Under the pieces are notes generated by a model that saw only the letters and a program-made list of their open reading frames with translations, was not told the DNA's origin and made no database searches. A DNA stretch of 64,000 nt from Pseudoxanthobacter soli DSM 19599 (lineage in GTDB: Bacteria > Pseudomonadota > Alphaproteobacteria > Rhizobiales > Segnochrobactraceae), in assembly GCF_900148505.1 (NCBI RefSeq), contig NZ_FRXO01000001.1, forward strand, positions 1 to 64,000, read 5' to 3'. Shown here piece by piece: positions 19,683 to 31,160 of this stretch (position 1 is the first letter of the stretch; each line of letters begins with the position of its first letter). The position numbers were made by a program, and so were the translations under genes.

Positions 19683-20578
19683 GCGGAGAGGCCGGAGCGG
19701 CGCCCGGCGTGGAGCCGTCAAGCACGGCCGCGCGCGAGGGAACCGCGGACGTGACCGCGGCCTGCGCAGCCGGGGAGAGTACGGCCTCTGCCGACGCCAC
19801 CGGCGACGCCTTCCTCGGCGGCCGGTTCCGCGTGCTCCAGCCGCCGCGCGGGCGGCACCGGTCCGGGCATGACGCCCTCCTGCTCGCCGCCTCCGTGCCT
19901 GAAGGCGCCACCGGGCGCTGTCTCGATCTCGGCGCCGGCGTCGGTGTCGCCGGCCTCGCCGTGGCGGTTCGCTGCCCCGGCCTGTCGGTCGATCTCGTCG
20001 AGATCGATTCGGAAGCGGCGGCGCTCGCACGCCGGTCGCTGGCGCTGCCCGCCAACGCCGCCCTCGGCGGCCGGGTCCGCGTCATCGAGGCCGATATCAC
20101 CGTGCCGTCCGCGCTCGCCGCCGCCGGCCTCGAGCCGCACGCCGCCGATATCGTGGTGATGAATCCGCCTTTTTACGCCGCCGGCCGCGTGCGTGCCTCG
20201 CCCGATGCCCGCCGCGCCACGGCCCATGTTCTCGGCGAGGCGGGGCTCGATCCGTGGCTGCGCGCCGCCGCGCGCCTCCTGCGTCCCGGCGGCCTCGTGT
20301 CGATCATCTTTCCGGCATCGGGGCTCGACGAGGTGCTGGAGGGCTGTCGCGGCCGATTCGGCGCCGCCGTGGTGGTGCCGGTCCATGCCCGCGCCGATGC
20401 ACCGGCGCTGCGGGTGATCGTGCGCGCCGTCGCCGGCTCGCGCGGGCCGATGACGCTGGCGCCGGGGCTGGTGCTGCACGACGGAACCGGCCCGCAGCCT
20501 TCCAATGCCGCGCGCGCCGTGCTCGAACAGGCCGCGCCGCTTCCCGGCCTGCCTGCGGTCGCGAACAAGGCCCGCTGA
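19679..20578 (+). CDS. SAM-dependent methyltransferase of the TrmN6/YfiC type
   Basis: Predicted adenine-N6 methyltransferase acting on tRNA or another RNA, by family resemblance; the substrate is unproven. From the GTG at 19679 it has 299 residues. A variable 40-residue leader is followed by FRVLQPPRGRHRSGHDALLLAA, SAM motif I LDLGAGVGVAGLAVA, VEIDSEA and the catalytic NPPF motif (VVMNPPFYAAGR). The start overlaps the stop of the DUF2007 gene. It is convergent with ispE; a 16-base palindrome (20587-20602) lies just after the stop. Confidence 0.85.
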   Translation: MSGEAGAAPGVEPSSTAAREGTADVTAACAAGESTASADATGDAFLGGRFRVLQPPRGRHRSGHDALLLAASVPEGATGRCLDLGAGVGVAGLAVAVRCPGLSVDLVEIDSEAAALARRSLALPANAALGGRVRVIEADITVPSALAAAGLEPHAADIVVMNPPFYAAGRVRASPDARRATAHVLGEAGLDPWLRAAARLLRPGGLVSIIFPASGLDEVLEGCRGRFGAAVVVPVHARADAPALRVIVRAVAGSRGPMTLAPGLVLHDGTGPQPSNAARAVLEQAAPLPGLPAVANKAR

Positions 20579-20586
20579 CGACATCC

Positions 20587-20602
20587 GTGCGGCCGGCCGC
20601 AC
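20587..20602. terminator. Perfect GC palindrome between convergent genes
   Basis: GTGCGGCCGGCCGCAC is a perfect 16-base palindrome directly after the methyltransferase stop. It has no T-run, so terminator function is only possible. Confidence 0.35.
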
Positions 20603-20676
20603 GCGGCCGTCGTCGTGTCGTGAAATCCGGTGATCGTCCGGCCCACCGGTCCTGCAAGGCCGAAACGAACCGCCTC

Positions 20677-21585
20677 TCAGCCGCTGAGCGGCGCGCTCTC
20701 CACCCACCACTCAGGACGGGCGTCGGCAATCTTCGCCGCGGCGTGCCGTGCCTCGCCGAGATCGGCGAACACCGCGAAGCACGTCGCGCCGGACCCCGAA
20801 AGCCGCGCGAGCAGCGCGCCGGGCATCGCGTTCAGCGCGGCGAGCACGCCGTCGATCGACGGTTCCAGTCGCCGGGCGGGCGGTTCGAGGTCGTTGCGGG
20901 TTTCCATCAGCCACGCGGCGAGATCAGCCGCGTCGCGCCAGGCGAAGCTGTGGTCCGGCACGGCGCGGGCCTCGTCCCGGTCGCCGGCGGCGAGCCCCAG
21001 CGTGCGGAACACCGCCGGCGTCGCGAGCATCGCGCGGGAATTGACCAGCACCACGGCGGCATCGGGCAGCGCCGGCAGGCGCTCGATGTCGTGGCCGGTG
21101 CCGCGGGCGCGCAGCGGCTCGGAATGCAGGCACATCGGCACATCGGCGCCGAGCGGGCCGGCGATCGCCGAAAGCGCCTCGTCCTCCAGATCGAGGTTCC
21201 ACAGCCGCGTGAGCATCCGCAGCGCCGCCGCCGCGTCCGCCGAGCCGCCGCCGATGCCGGACGCCACCGGCAGCCGCTTCACGAGCCGGATCGCGGCGCC
21301 CTCGCGGCAGCCCGTCGCGGCGCGCAGCGCCTCCGCGGCGCGGATCACCAGATTGTCCGCGCCCGCGTCGAGGGCCGCGGCGAACGGACCCTCCACCTCC
21401 AGCGACAGCGTGCGCGACGGCTCCGCCGACAGCGTGTCGCTGACGGTCGGGAACGCCACCACGGTGTCGAGGTCGTGATAGCCGTCGTGACGGCGGCCGA
21501 CGACGTGCAGCGCGAGATTGAGCTTCGCGCGCGCGGTCTCCGTCAGGAGGCCGATATTGGCGACGGCGTCCATGGTGGCGTTCAT
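20677..21585 (-). CDS. ispE: 4-diphosphocytidyl-2-C-methyl-D-erythritol kinase
   Basis: Phosphorylates CDP-methylerythritol in the non-mevalonate isoprenoid pathway. A GHMP kinase of 302 residues from the ATG at 21585: N-terminal ARAKLNLALHVVGRRHDGYHDL, the ATP-binding Gly-rich loop VASGIGGGSADAAAALR, GADVPMCL and LSGSGATCFAVF. A second ATG four codons in is also possible; no strong ribosome site is seen for either. It follows the TPR gene by 40 bases and is probably co-transcribed with it. Confidence 0.95.
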   Translation of the reverse strand: MNATMDAVANIGLLTETARAKLNLALHVVGRRHDGYHDLDTVVAFPTVSDTLSAEPSRTLSLEVEGPFAAALDAGADNLVIRAAEALRAATGCREGAAIRLVKRLPVASGIGGGSADAAAALRMLTRLWNLDLEDEALSAIAGPLGADVPMCLHSEPLRARGTGHDIERLPALPDAAVVLVNSRAMLATPAVFRTLGLAAGDRDEARAVPDHSFAWRDAADLAAWLMETRNDLEPPARRLEPSIDGVLAALNAMPGALLARLSGSGATCFAVFADLGEARHAAAKIADARPEWWVESAPLSG

Positions 21586-21625
21586 TCTGGCGTTCGTGCC
21601 GGCCGCAAACCGGCGCCGGCCGTCG

Positions 21626-23593
21626 TCACGGCGTCGCCGGCGGTGCGGCCGGGGCTGGGGCAGGGCTTTCCGCCGGTGCCTTCCCGGGCGCGTCGGGCGT
21701 GTCGGCGGGTGCCTTCGGCGTTTCCGGAACGGCCTTCGGGGCGGCATCATCAGCCACCGGCGGCGCCTTGGGGTCGACGTCCGGCTTGGTCTTGGCCGAC
21801 TGGGTCGGTTCGGGGCCGAGCGGCGGCAGGCCGGATTTCAGCTTCTGCTCGATCTGCGGGGCGAGTTCCTTCGGGGGCTTCATGTCGCGGGCATGGGCCC
21901 ACTGGAAGCGCGCCTCCACCGTGCGGCCGACGCGCCAGTAGGCGTCGCCGAGATGGTCGTTGAGGGTCGGGTCGTCCGGCATCAGGTCGACCGCCCGCTC
22001 CAGATAGGTCACGGCCTCGTCGAACTTGCCATGGCGGTAGAGCGCCCAGCCGAGGCTGTCGACGATCGCGCCGTCGGAGGGGCGCAGATCCACCGCCTTG
22101 CGGATCATCGCCAGCGCCTTGTCGAGGTGCACGCCCTGATCGGCCCAGGTGTAGCCGAGATAGTTCAGCACTTCCGGCTGGTCCGGGGAAAGCTTCAGCG
22201 CCTCCTCGAAGTCGGGCTCCGCCTTGTCCCACTGCTTGGTGCGCTCGTAGCTGATGCCGCGATTGTAGAACAGCAGCCAGTCGGCGGGCTCGGGATTCTT
22301 GATGAGCGCGATGCGGTCGCCGTAGACCTTGGCCGCGTCGGCGAACATGTCGTGACTGCGCAGCACCGCGCCCAGCGCCAGAACCGCGCCGGTATCGGTC
22401 GGGTCGCCGGCGATCACCTTCTCGAGCTGCTTGCGGGCGTCGTCGACCTTGTCGAGGGCGTTGAGGTTGAGGCCGATTTGGATCTGGCCTTCCCGGTAGA
22501 ACGCCGAGGAGGGATCGAGCGCGCTGTAATAGCGGATCGCGTCCTTCGGCTTGTTCATCCGTTCATAGAGTTCGGCCAGCGCCACGGTGCCGAACTCGTT
22601 CTTCGGGTCGAGATGAAGCGCGAGGTGCAGATAGGCCGAGGCGAGCTCCGCGCTGCCTTCGCGCCCGATGGTGGCGCCGAGCGCGGCCAGCGCCGTCGCC
22701 GCGCCCGATTTCGCGTTCGGCACGATCGGCGGGCCGTTCTTGCCTTCCGCCACCTGCCGTTCGAGGCCCTGCACCAGCGGGCCGTCGTGCACGCCGTCGG
22801 CGAAGCGGTCGACCACCGAGTCCGCCTCGTTGCGGTCGCCGGCCCGTGCCAGCGCGCGCGCATAGGCCACGACCACGCGCGGCAGGCCTGGATCGCCGGC
22901 ATAGGCGTCGCCGAGCCGCACCACGGCTTCGTGATGGTCGCCGAGCAGGTCGGCGATCAGGCCGCCGTTGTAGGTGGTGAAGGCCGCGAACATCTCCGCG
23001 TTGCTCAGCGCGTCGAGCGCCTCTAGCGCGGCCTTCTCGTTGCCGTCGGCCGCGTAGGTCCAGGCGATCACGAGCGCGTTGGTCAGCTCGATCAGCGGGC
23101 TGCGTGATTTTGCCGCGAGCGTTTTGCGGGCTTCCGCGGTCTTGCCCGCCTCGAAGGCGTCGACAGCCACCGTCAGGCGTCCGAGCCGGTTCACGTCCGT
23201 GGTCGGGCGCAGGTCCGGGGCGAGGGCGATGGCGGCATCCACGTCGCCGCTCGCGAGCGACAGCGTGAAGGTGCGTTCGATCAGGAGCGGGTTGGTCGGG
23301 TCTTCCGCGAGTGCGGAGCGGTAGAACGCCGCCGCGGCGGCGAGGTCCTGCTCGTCACCGGCCAGCCGCGCCGCCAGATAGTTGCCGGCCAGCGAATTGA
23401 GGCCGCCGAGCTCGGGCGGCAGGTCCGCCGCCGGCGCGACCTCGGCGAAGGCCGGGTGGATCGCCCCCGCGGGAACGGCGAGGAACGCGGTCGCCATCAG
23501 AAGCGCGGCGAGGCGGCGCCGGGACCGGGTTCGCCGGGCATCGGCGGACGGTGCGCGGGCGGACGGGCCGTGAACAGGAAACAGCGGCTTCAT
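21626..23593 (-). CDS. Secreted TPR-repeat protein, 655 aa
   Basis: The signal region (residues about 25-50; TAFLAVPAGAIHPAFAEV) precedes a long array of helical TPR repeats; the clearest units are KAEPDFEEALKLSPDQPEVL, DKALAMIRKAVDLRPSDGAI and EAVTYLERAVDLMPDDPTLN (last third). The tail is Pro/Ala/Lys-rich. It is probably a periplasmic scaffold, perhaps lipid-anchored or membrane-tethered. The ATG at 23593 is chosen because it begins a normal signal; the reading from 23674 adds 27 atypical residues. It is linked to ispE, a pairing often seen in this order, with no known functional reason. Confidence 0.88.
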   Translation of the reverse strand: MKPLFPVHGPSARAPSADARRTRSRRRLAALLMATAFLAVPAGAIHPAFAEVAPAADLPPELGGLNSLAGNYLAARLAGDEQDLAAAAAFYRSALAEDPTNPLLIERTFTLSLASGDVDAAIALAPDLRPTTDVNRLGRLTVAVDAFEAGKTAEARKTLAAKSRSPLIELTNALVIAWTYAADGNEKAALEALDALSNAEMFAAFTTYNGGLIADLLGDHHEAVVRLGDAYAGDPGLPRVVVAYARALARAGDRNEADSVVDRFADGVHDGPLVQGLERQVAEGKNGPPIVPNAKSGAATALAALGATIGREGSAELASAYLHLALHLDPKNEFGTVALAELYERMNKPKDAIRYYSALDPSSAFYREGQIQIGLNLNALDKVDDARKQLEKVIAGDPTDTGAVLALGAVLRSHDMFADAAKVYGDRIALIKNPEPADWLLFYNRGISYERTKQWDKAEPDFEEALKLSPDQPEVLNYLGYTWADQGVHLDKALAMIRKAVDLRPSDGAIVDSLGWALYRHGKFDEAVTYLERAVDLMPDDPTLNDHLGDAYWRVGRTVEARFQWAHARDMKPPKELAPQIEQKLKSGLPPLGPEPTQSAKTKPDVDPKAPPVADDAAPKAVPETPKAPADTPDAPGKAPAESPAPAPAAPPATP

Positions 23594-23801
23594 ATCGGCG
23601 ATATCTCGGGCGACACCTGGTGCATCCCTATAGGATGGCCCGCCGCGCGCCCCGCCGCAAGCCGGCCGATGCAATGCGAGGCGGCCGGAACATCACGGCT
23701 GCGGCACGGTCGCGTCACGCAAACGGCCGGTAGGGCTTGCCTTCGCAGGCGCGAAGTTGCATTCGCAAGCGCAACGAACACGATGTCTGGGAGACGTTCG
23801 G

Positions 23802-26468
<2,667 letters not shown>

Positions 26469-26484
26469 GGGTTTTCAACGTTCG

Positions 26485-26511
26485 CACCGGCGGCCCGTGA
26501 GGCCGCCGGTG
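26485..26511 (+). terminator. Hairpin after ppdK
   Basis: Eleven-base perfect arms CACCGGCGGCC / GGCCGCCGGTG around CGTGA lie 16 bases after the stop. Only a weak T content follows. Confidence 0.65.
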
Positions 26512-26663
26512 TGATTCAATCCGTCGCAGGATGCCGGATATCCCGCCGCGGCGATCCCATGCGAGCATGTCCGGGATTTCTTTGCGAACCGGCGGTTTCA
26601 TCCGCCCGCAACGCGCTCGTCGCACTGTATCCTCGTGCGATCAGCCCGCCCTGGAAGGCCTTC

Positions 26664-27215
26664 ATGATCCTGACCGACCGCGAGATCCGTCACTCCATCG
26701 AAACCGGCGCCATCGAGATCGTGCCGCGTCCGCCGGAGGAGGCGTTCGCGCCGACCAGCGTCGACCTCACGCTCTACAAGCGCGTGAAGGTGTTCCGTCC
26801 CCCGGCGGAAGATGAACCGGCGCCGATCGATCCGGCCGCGCCGGGCTACGTGTTCGCCGAAACCATTGACGCCATCAGCATCGGCGTGGAGATCGGCCCG
26901 GAAGGCTTCGTCATCCAGCCGCAGCAGCTCGTGCTGGCCTGGACCGCCGAGGCGGTGCTGCTGGTCCCGAGCGCCCGCATTGTCGGCCGCCTCGAGGGCA
27001 AGAGCGCGCTGGCGCGGCTTGGCCTCGCGGTCCACGTCACCGCGCCCACCATCCACGCGGGATCGAGCGGCCAGATCCAGCTCGAGATCGTCAATCACGG
27101 CCCGCGCCCCATCGTGCTCCGCGCCGGGATGCGGGTTTGCCAGCTCATCCTGGAACAGACCCTCGGCGTGCCCGAGCGCGGCTATGGCGGCCAGTTCCGC
27201 GGCCAGATCGGCTGA
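26664..27215 (+). CDS. dcd: dCTP deaminase
   Basis: Deaminates dCTP to dUTP for thymidylate synthesis. The 183 residues have the trimeric dUTPase-like fold: MILTDREIRHSIETG, SVDLTL, VGRLEGKSALARLGLAVHVTAP and the catalytic Glu region GQIQLEIVNHG, then QLILEQTLGVPERGYGGQF. The family's usual DPGFxG is changed to HAGSSG here, which differs from E. coli Dcd but keeps the position. GGAAGG precedes the ATG. A dUMP-forming bifunctional enzyme cannot be ruled out. Confidence 0.9.
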   Translation: MILTDREIRHSIETGAIEIVPRPPEEAFAPTSVDLTLYKRVKVFRPPAEDEPAPIDPAAPGYVFAETIDAISIGVEIGPEGFVIQPQQLVLAWTAEAVLLVPSARIVGRLEGKSALARLGLAVHVTAPTIHAGSSGQIQLEIVNHGPRPIVLRAGMRVCQLILEQTLGVPERGYGGQFRGQIG

Positions 27216-27524
27216 TCGGCATCCTCGGACCGCGCGTTGTTTAGCCCGCAACGAAAGCCGGAAAGGTTCCCCGCACGGCCACCCCGGTCGCAAACAGACA
27301 CAATCCGGGCGATCCGGTTAACTCCCCGTCAAGGTTAATATCAGCATTCTCGCCGGCAGGACGGATCGCGCGCTGGGCGCGGATTCGCCGGAGCCCGTTC
27401 CTTCGGATCGAAACGGTCCGACCGACGGGGCAGGCTCAAGCTTTTGAATCCGGAGCCGTTTTCCTCCCGGACGGGCGATGCCGTCCGGCCGGGAAGCGCT
27501 CCGGGCTTGCCGGGAGTTCTGCCG
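27216..27524. other. Intergenic region containing a dispersed repeat copy
   Basis: About 310 bases without a gene. The second half is the repeat at 27390-27503. The first half contains GGTTAACTCCCCGTCAAGGTTAATAT (27317-27342), AT-richer than its surroundings and a plausible promoter or operator site for the hydrolase gene. Confidence 0.45.
27390..27503 (-). repeat. Dispersed intergenic repeat, nearly full copy
   Basis: Reverse-orientation copy of the element at 57123-57242. It shares an exact central block (GGCTCAAGCTTTTGAATC, compare GCTCAAGCTTTTGAATC in the reverse of the type copy), the outer GGAAGCGCTCC and the paired arms in each half. Substitutions in the two stems are largely compensated. 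Confidence 0.8.
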
Positions 27525-28802
27525 ATGGAGTGGGTCGCCGCCCGTCCCGTGCTTGAGTTGACGGGTTCCCGGCATCATTGGTCGCGGCTTCATGTGCCGC
27601 GCCGCTCACCGAAGGCCCCGCTCGTCGCGCGCGGGCTCGCCACGGCGTCGGGCGTGGCCAAGCGCGTCCTTCTCGTCGCTCTCGCCCTGATGGCGCTGAC
27701 CACGGAAGTCGCGATGCAGGACATCCGCGGTCTCGTCGCGGAAGCCGAGGCCGGCGAACCGCGCTGGGCGGCCCGCATCGTCGCCGCGCCCGCCGGCAGC
27801 ACCCAGGCACCGACCTTCGCCTATGCCGACATGAACGGCCGCTCCCCGGCGGACCTCGCCATGGTGTCCGACCGGCGCGACGCCCCGGTCGCCGTCGCCG
27901 GGCTCGACGCCTTCGCCGGCCGCCTCGACAACGACGAACACGTCCAGCGCGTCGCCAAGGGCGCCCGCCTGATCACGCTCGCCGCCCGTGCCGACGACGG
28001 CGAGCCGGCCGCCGGCACCATCTTCCGGCCCGCGAGCTATTATGGCGAGATCGGCAACGAGGCGATGCCGCGCGTCGCCTTCGTGCGCACCCCGCCGCTG
28101 GCGCCGGAGGATCCGAAGGCGATGCTGGCGCTGCGGGAGCAGGAAAAGGGCGACCTTTCGATCACCGCCATCGACCGCGAGAAGCAGATCGCTGCGCGCA
28201 CCGTCGCCGCCGCCAGCGCCTCCGTTGTCTCCGCCTTCGCCGCGTCGAGCGGCTTCGATGTCGAGGCGCCGTTCCGCGTTCTGCTCGGCGACAACGGCAT
28301 CGAAATCCCCGACGAGGAAGAGGTCACGCCGGAGGAACTCGCCGTCGATCCCCATGCCTGGGCCGGCAAGCCGCTGCCGTTCGAGGTGGTGAAACCGGCC
28401 GAGCAGCAGTGCCTTGCCGAGGCCGTCTATTTCGAGGCCCGCGGCGAGCCGTTCGACGGGCAGGTGGCGGTCGCCGAGGTCGTGCTGAACCGGGTGCGCA
28501 ATCCGGCCTATCCGAACACCATCTGCGGCGTCGTCTACCAGAACAAGAACCTCTACAACCGCTGCCAGTTCTCGTTCGCCTGCGATTTCATCCCCGACCG
28601 CGTGATACCCGGCCCGGCCTGGGATCAGGCGCAGCTCATCGCCCGCGAGACGACCGCCGGCCGGCTCTCGGTCCCCGGCCTCACCACCGCGACCCACTAT
28701 CACGCCACCTATGTCCGGCCGCGCTGGGCGAGCCTGTTCAAGCGCGAGAAGCAGATCGGGCTGCACGTGTTCTATTCGACGTGGGGCGGCGGCTGGAGCT
28801 GA
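27525..28802 (+). CDS. SleB-type cell wall hydrolase, membrane-anchored
   Basis: Predicted peptidoglycan hydrolase (lytic transglycosylase-like Hydrolase_2 domain). From the ATG at 27525 (GGGAG upstream) it has 425 residues: an N-terminal basic stretch, a hydrophobic anchor (about 45-65, VAKRVLLVALALMALTTEVAM), a variable 250-residue middle, and the catalytic domain from about 310 with CLAEAVYFEARGEPFDGQVAVAEVVLNRV (catalytic Glu), CGVVYQN, QFSFACD and the end THYHATYVRPRW. In non-sporing alphaproteobacteria such proteins act in wall growth or division. The cysteines in the last part are family-conserved. Confidence 0.88.
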   Translation: MEWVAARPVLELTGSRHHWSRLHVPRRSPKAPLVARGLATASGVAKRVLLVALALMALTTEVAMQDIRGLVAEAEAGEPRWAARIVAAPAGSTQAPTFAYADMNGRSPADLAMVSDRRDAPVAVAGLDAFAGRLDNDEHVQRVAKGARLITLAARADDGEPAAGTIFRPASYYGEIGNEAMPRVAFVRTPPLAPEDPKAMLALREQEKGDLSITAIDREKQIAARTVAAASASVVSAFAASSGFDVEAPFRVLLGDNGIEIPDEEEVTPEELAVDPHAWAGKPLPFEVVKPAEQQCLAEAVYFEARGEPFDGQVAVAEVVLNRVRNPAYPNTICGVVYQNKNLYNRCQFSFACDFIPDRVIPGPAWDQAQLIARETTAGRLSVPGLTTATHYHATYVRPRWASLFKREKQIGLHVFYSTWGGGWS

Positions 28803-28844
28803 TCGCCCGCCGCCGGCCGGACGTGTCCGCTGAGATACGCTCCG

Positions 28845-29348
28845 TCAGAGTTCCAGCTTGAACGGATGCCCCTCGAAGGCGTCGCGGCCCCTGCCGATGG
28901 CGGCGACCGCAGTCGACATCCGCCCGCCGCGGCCGAGCTGCGCGTCGGCGATCGCGACCAGCCGGCTGTTGGGCGTGGCCGAAGGCGAGGCCGCCCGCAG
29001 CGCCAGCGCGATCTCGCGCTCGTCGCGGGTCGGATTCAGAGCGCAGGCGGAAATGAACGCCGCGGCGGTCGAGCGGCTGATGCCGGCAAAGCAGTGGATC
29101 ACCAGCGGCGCCTCGCGCGGCCAGCGCCCGACGAAATCGAGCAGCGCCTCGACGTGCTCCGCCCCGGGCGGCGTCATGCCCTCCGCCGGCGAGACGATGT
29201 CGTTGAACCCCAGGAACAGGTGATCCCCGGCGGCGATCGTCTTCGGCCGCACCACTTCCGTCTCGGCGTTGATCAGGGTGACGATGTGTCGGGCGCCCGT
29301 CGTCTCCACGACGTGATGGAGACGGGACAGCGAGCAGACATAGATCAT
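28845..29348 (-). CDS. Tyrosine-phosphatase-like protein (CX5R family)
   Basis: A 167-residue cytoplasmic protein with a complete phosphatase loop HCFAGISRST (Cys86, Arg92) and a candidate general-acid region FNDI (about 48-51) before it. The family is the short DSP/PTP-like group often annotated as protein tyrosine phosphatase in this order; substrate unknown. GAGAG precedes the ATG. It lies 116 bases downstream of the tonB-like gene on the same strand, so it might be co-transcribed. Confidence 0.8.
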   Translation of the reverse strand: MIYVCSLSRLHHVVETTGARHIVTLINAETEVVRPKTIAAGDHLFLGFNDIVSPAEGMTPPGAEHVEALLDFVGRWPREAPLVIHCFAGISRSTAAAFISACALNPTRDEREIALALRAASPSATPNSRLVAIADAQLGRGGRMSTAVAAIGRGRDAFEGHPFKLEL

Positions 29349-29464
29349 GGCGACTTCTCTCGGCGCACGCCGGCGGCGCGGCCGGCGGGCGAGAGATAGT
29401 CCGCTTTGCGCCCGGTGGAAATGGACGTCCGCGCGAACCCGCGCGCCCCGCCATGCCGCAGGTT

Positions 29465-30466
29465 TCAGTGGCGGAAATTGATCGGCACGGTGATGGTGAG
29501 CTGCGCGTTGTCCATCTCGGCCGGGATGGGCGGGATCGAGGCCGAGCGAACCGCGCCGAGCGCGGCGGCGTCGAGGTCGGGATGTCCGGCCGAGCGCACC
29601 ACGCTCGCGCTCAGCACGGTGCCCGAACGGTCGATGGTGAAGCGCACGGACGCCACGCCGCCGCTGGCGACGCCGGACGGGAACCGCTTCCGCCGCTCGA
29701 TGGCGGCGCGCACCCGCGAGCCGAAATCCCGTGCCGCCGCGGCCGAAGCGGTGCGCGCGACCTGACTTGCCTCGCCCGCCGCCGCTTCGGAGTTGGCCGA
29801 GGCCCGGGGCGCCACGGTCTTGGTGGAGACGCGCGCGTCTGCGATGGCGCGCGGCTTTTCCTTCGCCGGCGGCTTGCGCACGGGCTCCGGCGGTTTTTCT
29901 TCCGGCATGGGCCGCGCCGGCATTTCCGGCGGCAGCGGCACGGCGGCGACCTCGGCCGTGTCGGCGGCGACCGCCGCCGGGTCGATCGCCTCGGTCTCCG
30001 TCACCGGTTCGGTCTCTACCGGCGTCGCCTCGGATGTCTCCGCCGTTTCCGCGTCGACGGCGGCCACGGTGTCCGGCGGAACGTCCGCCGTCGCCGTCGG
30101 GTCGACCGGCGCGGCGACCGTCTCGGCCTCCACCGCCTCGGACACCTCCTCGGGCGGCGTGATCTCCGAGACCGTGTCGAGGGTCTCGGAAGGACCGGCC
30201 GACTGGGCGGCGTCGGCGGACTCCAGCGCCTCGGCCTGTTCCATCGGCAGCGGCGGCAGTTCCATGGCGATGGCGGCCGCCGTCTCGCCGGCCGTCGGCG
30301 GCGGGGCAGGGCGCAGCAGCAGCGCGACGAGCGCCGCCGCATGGATCGCGAGCACCACGAGCCCGCACGCAAGCCAGCCGCGCACGCTCGACCGCCGCGA
30401 AAGCGTGCCGGCGAGCGCGGCGATATCGAGCGTGCCGTAGGGCCTGCCGGCATCGAGCGCGGCCAT
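29465..30466 (-). CDS. TonB family energy transducer
   Basis: Carries proton-motive energy from ExbB/ExbD across the periplasm to outer-membrane partners. From the ATG at 30466 (GGGGA upstream) it has 333 residues: a single membrane helix (about 30-51), a long Pro/Glu/Thr/Val-rich spacer, a basic PPEPVRKPPAKEKPRA stretch, and a C-terminal TonB domain (from about 240; FPSGVASGGVASVRFTIDRSGTV, ASIPPIP). Longer readings from 30541 or 30619 would start within or translate the dispersed repeat and are less likely. It is the last of exbB-exbD-tonB. Confidence 0.87.
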   Translation of the reverse strand: MAALDAGRPYGTLDIAALAGTLSRRSSVRGWLACGLVVLAIHAAALVALLLRPAPPPTAGETAAAIAMELPPLPMEQAEALESADAAQSAGPSETLDTVSEITPPEEVSEAVEAETVAAPVDPTATADVPPDTVAAVDAETAETSEATPVETEPVTETEAIDPAAVAADTAEVAAVPLPPEMPARPMPEEKPPEPVRKPPAKEKPRAIADARVSTKTVAPRASANSEAAAGEASQVARTASAAAARDFGSRVRAAIERRKRFPSGVASGGVASVRFTIDRSGTVLSASVVRSAGHPDLDAAALGAVRSASIPPIPAEMDNAQLTITVPINFRH

Positions 30467-30520
30467 GGCATCGTTCCCCGTCGGTTGTTGAAGCAGGGGC
30501 CGCTTTGCAGCGGTCGCCGC

Positions 30521-30636
30521 CGGAGCGCTGTCCGAACTCATGGGATCATCAGATCCACCGGAAATCGCTCCGGATTCAAAAGCCTGAGCATATCCTTGCC
30601 GTTCAGATCGGTTCGACATGAACGGAATTGGCTCGG
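30521..30636 (+). repeat. Dispersed intergenic repeat, copy between exbD and tonB
   Basis: Same orientation as the type copy at 57123-57242: GGAGCGCTGTCCG, GGATCATCAGATC, GAAATCGCTCCGGATTCAAAAG, TGAGCATATCCTTG, CGTTCAGATCGGTTCGACATGAACGG. It fills most of the gap between two genes of one operon and makes the tonB start ambiguous. Confidence 0.8.
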
Positions 30637-30702
30637 GCCTCGGCCGGCTGGCATCGTCGCCCGGCACAACGCCGGGCCGGCGCGCCCGCAGCGTTCCGGA
30701 TG

Positions 30703-31125
30703 TCACGGCTGCGGCACGCTTTCGAGGCCGACGAGCGCGATCTTCAGATAGCCGGCCGCGCGAAGGGCGTTCATCGCCTCCATCAGGTCGCCGTAGGCGA
30801 GCGCCTTGTCGGCGCGCACGAACACCCGCGTCGTGCGGTCTCCCGCCGTGATCGCATCGAGCGCGCCGGCGAGCGCGCCCGCCGCCACGGTGTCCTCGCC
30901 GAGGTGGATCGCCCTGTCGGCGGTCACCGACAGGAAGATCGGCTTCTCCGGCCGCTGCGCCTGCGGTGCGTTGGAGGCGGGCAGATCCACCTCCACATCC
31001 ACCGTCGAAAGCGGCGCGGCGACCATGAAGATGATCAGCAGCACCAGAATCACGTCGATGAACGGCGTGACGTTGATCTCGTGGGTTTCGGTGAGTTCGT
31101 CGTCTTCGCGGATGCGCGCGGCCAT
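30703..31125 (-). CDS. exbD: ExbD/TolR family biopolymer transporter
   Basis: Proton-channel subunit that works with ExbB to energise TonB. The 140 residues have a cytoplasmic N terminus, one membrane helix containing the essential Asp (INVTPFIDVILVLLIIFMVAAP) and a periplasmic domain ending YLKIALVGLESVP. GGAGAGG precedes the ATG. Placement between exbB and tonB favours ExbD over TolR. Confidence 0.93.
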   Translation of the reverse strand: MAARIREDDELTETHEINVTPFIDVILVLLIIFMVAAPLSTVDVEVDLPASNAPQAQRPEKPIFLSVTADRAIHLGEDTVAAGALAGALDAITAGDRTTRVFVRADKALAYGDLMEAMNALRAAGYLKIALVGLESVPQP

Positions 31126-31160
31126 GATCCTCTCCCCGAATGTTCCTCGCCCCGAACGCT

